In this document: one piece after another, positions 24,888 to 32,314 of the stretch
Position numbering within the stretch: the stretch's first letter is position 1
How the letters are laid out: each line of letters opens with the position of its first letter
Assembly (NCBI GenBank): GCA_016716605.1
Contig: JADJWA010000001.1
Span: 310,001 to 374,000 of the forward strand
Direction: 5' to 3'
Source of the DNA: Flavobacteriales bacterium
Lineage (GTDB): Bacteria > Bacteroidota > Bacteroidia > Flavobacteriales_F > PHOS-HE28
DNA: 64,000 bases
Made by a program: the position numbers and the translations under genes
Notes under the pieces: model-generated
Databases searched by the model: none
Told to the model about the DNA's origin: nothing
Seen by the model: only the letters and a program-made list of their open reading frames with translations

Positions 24888-25460
24888 TCAGGGCTGGGAG
24901 GGCAAGGTATCGCCTAGCTGCAGCACGCCTGTGACGCGCCGGATGATGTAGGAGCTGAAATCCTCAGCGGCATCGAGGCCCTGGCCATGGATCACGTCCT
25001 GGCCGCGCTGGATGCGCACGGCCTTGTCGGTGCGCACGCGGGCGCTGTCCTGCCGCCAGGTGAGCTGCTCGGTCTCCAAGCGCTCGCCCTTTGCATTCAC
25101 GAACACCACCTCATCGAAGACCTGCATGCGCTGCAGACCGGGCTCGATCAGCCCTCGGCGCGCCGTGAGCACGCTCACTTGCTCACCGAGCGGATCGAAG
25201 AAGACGAGTTCAAGCCCATCGTCGATCTCGGTTCGCTTATCCGGCTCGCCCCATTCGCTGATGCGGCCAGCACGCAGCCGATTGCGCACCACGCCGGAGT
25301 CTGTGTAGAGGTATTCAGCTTGCTCGGTCACCCGATCGGGCACGGCGGCGGGCAGCTCGATCGCGGCTACTTGATCGAGGTCATTCTTGCATGAAAGCAG
25401 CATGCCCGCCCCGAGCAGGGCAGGCATGCCGATGTTCCGTGCTCGACGGGCGAGTCCCAC
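24888..25460 (-). CDS. lptC: LPS export ABC transporter periplasmic protein LptC
   Basis: A 190-residue LptC-like protein that passes lipopolysaccharide from LptB2FG to the LptA bridge. The N-terminus has a basic stretch (GLARRARNIG), a hydrophobic core and a lipobox-like LLSC, so it may be a lipoprotein in this phylum. The mature part is a beta-jellyroll with LYTDSGVVRNRLRAGRISEW, LELVFFDPLGEQVSVLTARRGLI and VFVNAKGERLETEQLTWRQDS. The GTG start at 25460 lies 1 base after the TPR gene and supplies the basic signal region. Confidence 0.85.
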   Translation of the reverse strand: MGLARRARNIGMPALLGAGMLLSCKNDLDQVAAIELPAAVPDRVTEQAEYLYTDSGVVRNRLRAGRISEWGEPDKRTEIDDGLELVFFDPLGEQVSVLTARRGLIEPGLQRMQVFDEVVFVNAKGERLETEQLTWRQDSARVRTDKAVRIQRGQDVIHGQGLDAAEDFSSYIIRRVTGVLQLGDTLPSQP

Positions 25461-25461
25461 G

Positions 25462-26784
25462 CTACTTCTTGACGCGCACCGTAGTGCTCTCGTTGAGGCC
25501 GCCGCAGCCCATCTGGAAGCTGTCGCCCTCCTTCATGTTGCGGAAGAAGAGCTCTTCCTTGGTGGGGAATCGGGCGTTGCAGCTGCCCATGCGCTCACTG
25601 GCCTTGTCCGATACGCTGGGATCGAGGCTGCGCGCACGCTGGTAGTAATCATAGGCAAGCCAATAAGCGCCCCAGCTATCGGGCACTTCGCAGCTGCCTG
25701 CTTGCGCAGCGATGGCATTGCCGATCAGGATCAGTGCCTCACCGTTCTTCGACTCGATCTGCAGTACTTGGTTGGCGTAGCTCCTTGCTTTGCTATGATT
25801 ACCCATTGCACTGGCCACCTGGCCGGCCTTCAACAGGTACTTCACCCGGTCGCTGCAGCCCGTGCAGAGCTCAGCGGCCTCCGCCATGTACTTGATCGCG
25901 CCGCTCAAATCACCCTTCTTGACCAGGTACTGGCCTAGGCTGTAAGCGCTCTCACTGGTCGGGGCGGCCTTGTGAACCTCCTCGGCGAGCCTCAGGTAGA
26001 TACTCTCTTCGGTGCAATCCTTCGCGTTGAGCACGCGCAGCAAGCGTGTCTTCAGCTCTAGATCATCAGGATTCTCCTGCACCAGCTTCTCCGCGATGCT
26101 GCCGATATCCTTGCATTCGGCAATGCGGAAGAAATTGCCATTCACGTTGTCGCGCGACTTGATCCAGAGCTCGCGGTCGGCTTCTTTCAGGTTGGGGTCC
26201 GCCAGGTTCTGCTCAATCAATCCAGAAAGACGCACATACTCCGAGAGCATCTGCTCCTTGGTCGCGGCACCCTCGCCATAGAGGCAGTTGAGTGCGGAGT
26301 AATAGGCGCTGATGGTGGCGGGTTCGGAGCGCACGCCACCTAATTCGATTGCCTCCTTCATGATGTCGCGGGCCGCTATGCATTCCTTCGGGCGATAGAA
26401 TTGAAGGTCAACTCCTTTGCGCCCCATCACGAAAGCCCTCTCGCCGAAGTGCGTGATGCGCATGTCATAGTTCAGCAGCAGCGAGTCGATCAAGCGCTCC
26501 TTGCGCGAGGCCTCCTTCTCCTTGGCGATGAAGTCGCCGAGCATCTTGCCGCCGTTCTGGTAGAGGCTCTTGCTATAGGCCGGGCATACTTGGAGAAGCA
26601 TGCGATAAGGGCCATAGGCATCGCCGAAGCGGCCTTGCTTCATGGATTCCTGGAAGAGCGAGATGTTCTTCACGCATTCCGCGCTGTCGGCTGGCGTGGC
26701 GCCGTACTTCCCTTGGGCGAACAGGCCATTGCTCGCGGCGGCCATTGCGCTGACCAGGAGGATTCTCGTCAGGTGCTTCATCAT
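25462..26784 (-). CDS. exported TPR-type protein
   Basis: A 440-residue protein with a signal peptide (MMKHLTRILLVSAMAAASNGLFAQ), then helical repeats of TPR type. Two conserved stretches are ALNCLYGEGAATKEQMLSEYVRLSGLI and AYSLGQYLVKKGDLSGAIKYMAEA. It ends with MGSCNARFPTKEELFFRNMKEG and GDSFQMGCGGLNESTTVRV, a tail I recall from Bacteroidota homologues that follow an outer-membrane protein and precede lptC. Likely periplasmic; precise role unknown. Start overlaps the stop of the upstream barrel gene (ATGA, 26781-26784). Confidence 0.8.
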   Translation of the reverse strand: MMKHLTRILLVSAMAAASNGLFAQGKYGATPADSAECVKNISLFQESMKQGRFGDAYGPYRMLLQVCPAYSKSLYQNGGKMLGDFIAKEKEASRKERLIDSLLLNYDMRITHFGERAFVMGRKGVDLQFYRPKECIAARDIMKEAIELGGVRSEPATISAYYSALNCLYGEGAATKEQMLSEYVRLSGLIEQNLADPNLKEADRELWIKSRDNVNGNFFRIAECKDIGSIAEKLVQENPDDLELKTRLLRVLNAKDCTEESIYLRLAEEVHKAAPTSESAYSLGQYLVKKGDLSGAIKYMAEAAELCTGCSDRVKYLLKAGQVASAMGNHSKARSYANQVLQIESKNGEALILIGNAIAAQAGSCEVPDSWGAYWLAYDYYQRARSLDPSVSDKASERMGSCNARFPTKEELFFRNMKEGDSFQMGCGGLNESTTVRVKK

Positions 26785-28247
26785 TCGATTCGTCGTTTCT
26801 TGAACCATTGTTCCCGGAGGTCTGGGGTGATGGTGATTCCGATGTGGAGGTTGGTGTATCGTTCGCTCAGCAAGCCTGCTTCGGTGGTTCCGCGCTGCCC
26901 GTGCTCCACAGCCAGGTTGATGCGGCTTCGCGTGCTTGCTCCTGCAATGGGCAGCGAGCAGCCAAATGACATGCCGAACTGATCGATGCCCTGGTCTCGC
27001 AACGCGATGGGGTCCTCCGTGTAGCGGATGCCCGCCCGGTAAATGGTGCGCTTCAGGAAGCTGCCTCCTTGCTGTCCGGCCGGCCTGAATGATGCTCCGA
27101 GCGCATAGGTGGTGGCGGCGCGCAGATCGGTGCGCAGCGCGTATCCCTCCACGGTGCTGCGCAGCGCGGACCAATCGCGGTGCTGCAGTTCCGCAGCAAG
27201 CGTCCATCGGCTGTTCTCGATGCCGAACCCGCCGGAGAAGCCTACGGGCAGGTTCACCGTGCCGTAGGCGCCATCGATGCGCTGTGCCGTGTCAATGGTG
27301 GTTTCCACGGTTCCGGCCAAGCGGAAGGTTGTTGCCAGGTTGCTGTGCTGCGCCGTGAATGATGCGGGCAGGTCCAGCCCGATGCCTGCCCGCCAGCGCA
27401 ACGCTTCGCGCCGCAGCTTGGGCAATGGTCTTGGCACCCACTTCGATGGCTCCCGGCCGGCATTGAGCCATTCCATCTCGTCCCGTTTGCTCCGGGCCTC
27501 GGCGCGGATGACCCGCTGTTGATGGCGCTCCTTGGCGCCCTCCATGGTCACCAGTTGCCCGCTTTGCATGAGACCCAACGTTCCGGTTGGCGCGCGAAGC
27601 ACGAGCGATGAGGCCACGCTGCTGTGGTAGTATCCCGAGCCCAGCGGATAGAAGGCCTTGCGGGTGGCTTCCACCGTGCCGAAGAGGAACTCGAAGTTGG
27701 CGCCCGCGCTCAATTTGGATCGGAGACCTGTGGAATCGCGCCGCTGCCACAGGCTTCGCCCGAAACCGAGATAGGCGCGGTTCACACCACCCGATCCCGT
27801 GTATTCGTTGCGCAAGGTGCCGCCTTCCACCTCTTGCTTATCCTCGAACTTGTACGCCACCGTGCTGAAGGGCTGTATGCCCAGCGCCATGCCCCAGCGG
27901 CCACGCGCGAATGGCACGCCAAGCGAGAATCCAAGCAGCCGGGTGTTGCGTCCGCTCGCGCTTTCGTCTCCAATGGTCATGCGCGTCCAACGGACGGTTG
28001 CGCCCATCTCATACGTGGCATGGTGAAGCAGGCAGTATGTGGCCGGATTGGCACGAGCAACGCTGAACGGATCGGCCACGGCTACGGCTAAGCCGCCCAT
28101 GCCCGACAAGGTCACTTGCCCCGGACCCGTGAGGTCGCCGAGGGCGTGGGCCGAGTAAGGTGAGCCGCTACCCTGCTGACCCTGAGCCAGTACCAGAAGC
28201 GGTGCCAGCGCCAAGGCTGTGGTGAAGGATGATGCGTAGGCCGTCAA
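26781..28247 (-). CDS. outer-membrane beta-barrel protein
   Basis: A 488-residue protein with a signal peptide (cleaved near LLVLAQG) and a mature part rich in alternating beta strands. Early on is SPYSAHALGDLTGPGQVTLS followed by AVADPFSVARANPATYCLL, the FadL/PorV-like opening phrase in Bacteroidota. The last third has paired barrel strands (WTLAAELQHRDWSAL, TTYALGASFRPAG, RINLAVEHGQRG, LHIGITITPDLREQWFKKR). Transport of hydrophobic compounds or a scaffold role are both possible. Translation must start at TTG (28247), overlapping the coaX C-terminus by 80 bases. Confidence 0.78.
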   Translation of the reverse strand: MTAYASSFTTALALAPLLVLAQGQQGSGSPYSAHALGDLTGPGQVTLSGMGGLAVAVADPFSVARANPATYCLLHHATYEMGATVRWTRMTIGDESASGRNTRLLGFSLGVPFARGRWGMALGIQPFSTVAYKFEDKQEVEGGTLRNEYTGSGGVNRAYLGFGRSLWQRRDSTGLRSKLSAGANFEFLFGTVEATRKAFYPLGSGYYHSSVASSLVLRAPTGTLGLMQSGQLVTMEGAKERHQQRVIRAEARSKRDEMEWLNAGREPSKWVPRPLPKLRREALRWRAGIGLDLPASFTAQHSNLATTFRLAGTVETTIDTAQRIDGAYGTVNLPVGFSGGFGIENSRWTLAAELQHRDWSALRSTVEGYALRTDLRAATTYALGASFRPAGQQGGSFLKRTIYRAGIRYTEDPIALRDQGIDQFGMSFGCSLPIAGASTRSRINLAVEHGQRGTTEAGLLSERYTNLHIGITITPDLREQWFKKRRIE

Positions 28248-28935
28248 GGGTCAGGAAAGGGTGGGCAAAGATGCCGCTTTTCAAGGCCCGTGCGTGCAAC
28301 AGGGCATCACCTCCGGTGAGCACCACGCCAACACCGTGATGCGCTTGTTGAGCAGCGGCAATGAAGTGCTCCAACTCACCGATCACGCCATGTCGTATAC
28401 CCGCTTGAAGGCTAGCCACCGTCGATTGTCCGAAGGGCGGCGCATCCTGATCGGTTTCAACCAGCGGTAGGCGAGCGCTGTAAGCCTGCATGGCCTTGGC
28501 GCGCATGCGCGTTCCTGGGCTGATGGCGCCACCGAGATAGGTTCCCGTGGAATCCACCAGGTCGTAGGTGATGCATGTGCCTAGGTCGATGGCCAAGGCT
28601 GCGCGCTGGGGGAATAGGGCCGCTGCCGCCGCCGCATTCGCCCAACGATCAATCCCAAGTGTTGCGGGGCTGCTATAGGCCGATCTGATGGGTGACCGAT
28701 CGTTTGTTGATATCAGATGGATGGTTGCGCTTCCGTCCGGAAGGCCGCTCAATAGCCCATCGGCGTCACCAGCCACGCTTCCGATGCCGACGCGGTCAAT
28801 CTGGAAGCCTTCGATGAACCGGCGCAACGCTGGACCTGGGCCGGAACCGAAGGCCGTAAGCCGCAGCAATCGTCCGTTCCTGAAGAGCGCGGCTTTGATG
28901 CGTGTGTTGCCGATGTCGAGGATGAGCTCCGTCAC
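28168..28935 (-). CDS. coaX: type III pantothenate kinase
   Basis: A 255-residue ASKHA-fold kinase that phosphorylates pantothenate, the first step of coenzyme A synthesis. Motifs are LILDIGNTRIKAALF (phosphate 1), TLGIDRWANAAAA, ALAIDLGTCITYDLV (phosphate 2 with the catalytic Asp), GGAISPGTRMRAKAM and VVLTGGDA (adenosine). The GTG start at 28935 is the only fit. It heads the nine-gene leftward run. The last ~25 residues are Gly/Ser/Ala-rich and overlap the next gene. Confidence 0.93.
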   Translation of the reverse strand: MTELILDIGNTRIKAALFRNGRLLRLTAFGSGPGPALRRFIEGFQIDRVGIGSVAGDADGLLSGLPDGSATIHLISTNDRSPIRSAYSSPATLGIDRWANAAAAAALFPQRAALAIDLGTCITYDLVDSTGTYLGGAISPGTRMRAKAMQAYSARLPLVETDQDAPPFGQSTVASLQAGIRHGVIGELEHFIAAAQQAHHGVGVVLTGGDALLHARALKSGIFAHPFLTLDGLRIILHHSLGAGTASGTGSGSAG

Positions 28936-28960
28936 ACGTATTTCGGTTGAAGTGCTTGTT

Positions 28961-28968
28961 TATCTTTG
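28961..28968 (+). promoter_or_regulatory. tRNA-Phe promoter -7 box (TATCTTTG)
   Basis: A perfect match to TAnnTTTG, 39 bases before the tRNA. Upstream is TTTCGGTTG, a weak -33 candidate. Confidence 0.55.
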
Positions 28969-29007
28969 CCCGCCTTCCGCGCAAGCGCTGAGCCGCGCAA
29001 AGGAAAC

Positions 29008-29080
29008 GGTGCCTTAGCTCAGCTGGTAGAGCAATGGATTGAAAATCCATGTGTCCCCAGTTCGATTCTGGGAGGCACCA
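29008..29080 (+). tRNA. tRNA-Phe (anticodon GAA)
   Basis: A full cloverleaf can be drawn. The acceptor stem is GGTGCCT/AGGCACC, the D arm GCTCAGCTGGTAGAGC, the anticodon stem ATGGA/TCCAT with loop TTGAAAA (anticodon GAA), and the T arm CCCAG-TTCGATT-CTGGG. Discriminator is A. The 3' CCA is not encoded (CCG follows), so CCA must be added after transcription. Confidence 0.97.
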
Positions 29081-29083
29081 CCG

Positions 29084-29108
29084 GAGACCCTGGCCACGCC
29101 GGGGTCTC
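29084..29108 (+). terminator. terminator after tRNA-Phe
   Basis: Stem GAGACCC (29084-29090) pairs with GGGTCTC (29102-29108) over an 11-base loop and is followed by TTCGTTC. It lies 3 bases after the tRNA and ends before the convergent HD-domain gene at 29122. Confidence 0.6.
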
Positions 29109-29121
29109 TTCGTTCAAGGCC

Positions 29122-29709
29122 CTAGGGGTTGCGCTCCAGCCACGCGCGCACTTCGGCCAAGTGCTTCTGCTTCGTAGGCTCGCGCAGCTGCTTGTTGGTC
29201 TGCGTGAAGTACGAGTGCCGTTCGATGAAGCGCTCCTGCAGCTTGTTCCATTCCCGCACTGTGCTCAGCACGCCATAGGTGCGCATCTCCTCGAACAGCG
29301 TTGCGCCGATCCGCTGGAAATCGGCCCGGCCCAAGTAATCGAGGTCGGCATCGCAGAGGATCCGAGCCAGCTTGTTGCGCGGGCTCTGCGGGATGCGCGT
29401 AGCCATGATCATATCACAGATCAGCTCGATCTGCCGCTCGTTGAAGCCGAAATCCGGCAGCACTTCGCGCACCAAGCGGCAGCCGGCTTCTTCATGGTCG
29501 GTATCCTGGGTAATGAAGCCCGCGTCATGGTAGAGCGCGGCGATCTTCAGAAGGACCAACCCTTCACCGGTGACCTCCTCCTGTTCGGCTATGCTGATGG
29601 CGCTGGCATACACATCTAGGGTATGCTCCAAGCAGTGATAGGTGCGCGAAGCCGGTAGCCTGGTTCGAAGCTGTTCCAGGATGAAGGCCCTTGCGCCGCT
29701 CGAGTCCAT
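29122..29709 (-). CDS. HD-domain phosphohydrolase
   Basis: A 195-residue protein with the HD superfamily metal site: SRTYHCLEHTLDVY (first His), ALYHDAGF (the HD pair), DTDHEEAGCRLV, and a later Asp in ILCDADLDYLG. Small stand-alone proteins of this type usually hydrolyse nucleotides or nucleotide-like phosphates. No second domain is present to fix the substrate. ATG at 29709; TTG at 29724 is less likely. A TATCTTGC box at 29721-29728 on the minus strand could be its promoter. Confidence 0.8.
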   Translation of the reverse strand: MDSSGARAFILEQLRTRLPASRTYHCLEHTLDVYASAISIAEQEEVTGEGLVLLKIAALYHDAGFITQDTDHEEAGCRLVREVLPDFGFNERQIELICDMIMATRIPQSPRNKLARILCDADLDYLGRADFQRIGATLFEEMRTYGVLSTVREWNKLQERFIERHSYFTQTNKQLREPTKQKHLAEVRAWLERNP

Positions 29710-29835
29710 GGGATGAGCCGGCAAGATAGAAATGAGGCCGAATGGAGCCCCGAATCACATGGTCCTGCCCTGCATATTGCCCACAAGTGGGTAAGGCCTG
29801 TAATCGATGCGGGCGGTATCGGCCCAGCAGCCGGG

Positions 29836-29843
29836 TACATTCG
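29836..29843 (+). promoter_or_regulatory. candidate -7 promoter box (TACATTCG)
   Basis: Five bases before the histidine kinase ATG at 29849; a TAnnTTTG relative. It implies a leaderless or nearly leaderless transcript. Confidence 0.4.
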
Positions 29844-29848
29844 CCCGC

Positions 29849-30787
29849 ATGGCGCGGCAGTCCCACCGGTCACTTTGGCTCCTGGGTTCCGCTATCGTGT
29901 ACATCCTCGCCCAGTTCATTTGGTGGACCGTTCTGCTCCTGCGCCGAGAAACCGAGATCGCCCAGTTGAAGGGAAGTCTGGGCCGACTGGATGAGGCTGC
30001 AGGAACCCCGCGCACCTGGATGGTCCTTGGTGAAGCTGGCGTATTCATGATCCTGTTGGGAACGGTGCTGATGCTGGCCTTCCTGGCCATCCGCCGAGAC
30101 CTGCGATTGGCCGCCCTCCAGCGCAACTTCCTGCTGGCCATCACGCACGAGCTCCGCACGCCCGTCGCCTCCATGAAGCTGCAGCTGCAGACCTTGTCAC
30201 GGCCGGGGCTCGGGGAGGCCGATGCGCAATCCCTCCGCTTGGCGGCTATCGAAGAGGCAGATCGCCTGGCCGCGCTCACGGATAAAGTGCTTGCAGCAAC
30301 CGCCGACGGGGAAGAACAGATTCCGCTCCGCCCTGAGCCGGTCAATGCAACGGATATCGTGCGCGGCGCAGTGAATCGTGCCAGGTTGCGTGACAGCTCT
30401 GGGCATGATTGGAATTTGCGGTTGCTCCCAGAGTGCCATGTGAATGCCGACCCGCAAGCCCTTCGGAGCATCGTCGAGAACCTCGTAGAGAACGCGGTGA
30501 AGTACGCGCCGGCAGGCTCGGAGATCGGCGTAGAGCTTCTGGACCTCGGGAGCTCCTGGCGATTGGTGGTGACCGATCATGGCCCCGGCATTCCGGAAAA
30601 GGAGCGCAGCCGGGTCTTCGAGCGTTTCTATCGCGTCGGGGATGAAGCCACTCGCAGCGCACCGGGCACGGGCCTGGGCTTGTTCGTGGTCAAGCGCTTG
30701 GTGCAACGGCACGGCGGGAGGATTGAGCTGAGTGATACGTTGCCACATGGGGCTACTTTCGCGGCCACGTTCCCGAAGAAGAACTGA
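29849..30787 (+). CDS. sensor histidine kinase, orphan
   Basis: A 312-residue membrane kinase. Two helices (residues about 7-30 and 58-80) flank a very short periplasmic loop of about 28 residues. Next is HisKA with the H box NFLLAITHELRTPVASMKLQ, then HATPase_c with the N box SIVENLVENAVKYAP, G1 VTDHGPGIPEKER, F box FERFYRV and G2 GTGLGLFVVKRL. The tiny extracytoplasmic part suggests it senses the membrane or a partner protein. No response regulator is adjacent. Its stop overlaps the gpmI start by one base (TGATG), so the kinase is probably co-transcribed with a glycolytic gene. Confidence 0.9.
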   Translation: MARQSHRSLWLLGSAIVYILAQFIWWTVLLLRRETEIAQLKGSLGRLDEAAGTPRTWMVLGEAGVFMILLGTVLMLAFLAIRRDLRLAALQRNFLLAITHELRTPVASMKLQLQTLSRPGLGEADAQSLRLAAIEEADRLAALTDKVLAATADGEEQIPLRPEPVNATDIVRGAVNRARLRDSSGHDWNLRLLPECHVNADPQALRSIVENLVENAVKYAPAGSEIGVELLDLGSSWRLVVTDHGPGIPEKERSRVFERFYRVGDEATRSAPGTGLGLFVVKRLVQRHGGRIELSDTLPHGATFAATFPKKN

Positions 30788-32310
30788 TGGCGAAGAAAGC
30801 TGTGCTCATCATCCTCGATGGCTGGGGCATCGGCTCCGGCGGGAAGGATGATGCGATCGCGCAAGCCCGTACTCCGTTCATCGATTCGCTCCTGGCCTCA
30901 GCGCCTCATGCAAGCCTGCGCACCGATGGTTCGCATGTGGGCCTGCCGGAAGGCCAAATGGGCAACAGCGAGGTGGGCCACCTCAACATCGGCGCCGGGC
31001 GCGTGGTGCATCAGGACCTGGTCCGGATAGACCGGGCAATCGCGGATGGCAGCCTGCGCACGAACCCCGCCCTGAAAGCGGCCTTTGCGCATGCAAGGTC
31101 GCACGGCGGTCGGCTGCACCTCTTGGGCCTGCTCTCCGATGGCGGGGTGCACAGCATGCGCACCCATGCCGAAGCCCTGTGCAAGCTGGCGCACGCTGAA
31201 GGGATCAAGGAGACCCTGGTGCATGCGTTCACCGACGGGCGCGATACCGACCCGCGCAGCGGCCAAGGATACATGGAGCGCTTCCTGCAATCCGTGGCCG
31301 GCACCGGCGCGCGATTGGCGAGCATCATTGGCCGTTACTATGCCATGGACCGTGACAAGCGTTGGGAGCGCGTGAAGGTGGCCTACGACCTGCTGGTGCA
31401 TGGCGCAGGTGAGCGCGTGACCGACCCCCTGCTCGCCTTCGACCGGAGCTATGCGCAAGGCGTCACCGATGAATTCATGAAGCCGCATGCGATCATCCGT
31501 GCGGACGACATTCGTCCGGACACCTTAGCGGACGGCGACGCCGTGATCTGCTTCAACTTCAGGACCGACCGCTGCCGCGAGATCACGCAGGCGCTTACGC
31601 AACGAGCCTTCCCCGAGTATGGCATGATGCCGCTCAAGCTGCACATGGCCACGATGACCGAATACGACGCAACCTACAGCGGTGTGTCCCCGATCTTCCG
31701 CAAGGACGACCTTCGCATGACTTTGGGCGAGGCCGTGAGCCTGGCTGGCCTGCAGCAGATCCGCATCGCAGAGACGGAGAAGTACCCGCACGTCACGTTC
31801 TTCTTCAGCGGCGGCCGGGAAGAACCCTTCCCCGGCGAGCGGCGATTGCTATTACCCTCTCCCAAGGTGGCCACCTACGACCTGCAGCCTGCCATGAGCG
31901 CCCAGGCCATCGCCGATGCCATCGTGCCTGAATTGCTCGCCGGCGCGCCAGATCTGGTGGTGCTCAACTTCGCCAATCCCGACATGGTGGGGCATACCGG
32001 CGTGTTCGATGCCATCATCGAGGCGGTGGAGACCACGGATGCCTGCGCGAGGCAGGTGGTCGAGGCGGCTCGCAAGGCAGGCTATCAGGTGCTCATCATC
32101 GCCGATCACGGCAATGCGGACAAGGCGATGAACACCGACGGCTCGCCCAACACGGCGCACACCACCAACCCAGTGCCTGTAATCACCGTCACGGAGGCAC
32201 CCATCCGGTTGCGTGATGGCATCCTGGCGGACGTGGCCCCTACCCTGCTGGACTTGATGGGCATGGAAAAGCCCGTCGAGATGACGGGCTCCTCCCTGAT
32301 TGTCCGTTGA
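30787..32310 (+). CDS. gpmI: 2,3-bisphosphoglycerate-independent phosphoglycerate mutase
   Basis: A 507-residue Mn-dependent mutase interconverting 3- and 2-phosphoglycerate. Features in order are KKAVLIILDGWG (metal Asp), EGQMGNSEVGHLNIGAGR (phosphoserine nucleophile), HAFTDGRDTDPRSG, GRYYAMDRDKRWERV, CFNFRTDRCREIT, KYPHVTFFFSGGREEPFPGE, NFANPDMVGHTG, IADHGNADKA (metal site) and HTTNPVPV. Length is normal. It is translationally linked to the kinase upstream and meets the T9SS gene at 32315 tail to tail. Confidence 0.96.
   Translation: MAKKAVLIILDGWGIGSGGKDDAIAQARTPFIDSLLASAPHASLRTDGSHVGLPEGQMGNSEVGHLNIGAGRVVHQDLVRIDRAIADGSLRTNPALKAAFAHARSHGGRLHLLGLLSDGGVHSMRTHAEALCKLAHAEGIKETLVHAFTDGRDTDPRSGQGYMERFLQSVAGTGARLASIIGRYYAMDRDKRWERVKVAYDLLVHGAGERVTDPLLAFDRSYAQGVTDEFMKPHAIIRADDIRPDTLADGDAVICFNFRTDRCREITQALTQRAFPEYGMMPLKLHMATMTEYDATYSGVSPIFRKDDLRMTLGEAVSLAGLQQIRIAETEKYPHVTFFFSGGREEPFPGERRLLLPSPKVATYDLQPAMSAQAIADAIVPELLAGAPDLVVLNFANPDMVGHTGVFDAIIEAVETTDACARQVVEAARKAGYQVLIIADHGNADKAMNTDGSPNTAHTTNPVPVITVTEAPIRLRDGILADVAPTLLDLMGMEKPVEMTGSSLIVR
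32270..32290 (-). terminator. terminator hairpin embedded in the gpmI 3' end
   Basis: AGCCCGTC (32270-32277) and GACGGGCT (32283-32290) form a perfect 8-base stem with a 5-base loop. On the minus strand the stem is followed by TTTTCC, the usual U tract, 25 bases after the stop of the leftward T9SS gene. It therefore looks like that gene's terminator, encoded within the gpmI coding sequence. Confidence 0.6.
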
Positions 32311-32314
32311 CGGA

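Noticed and set aside
29008..29080. tRNA-Phe 3' end as a mobile-element attachment site
   Set aside because: No integrase, no repeat of the tRNA end nearby, and ordinary chromosomal genes on both sides.
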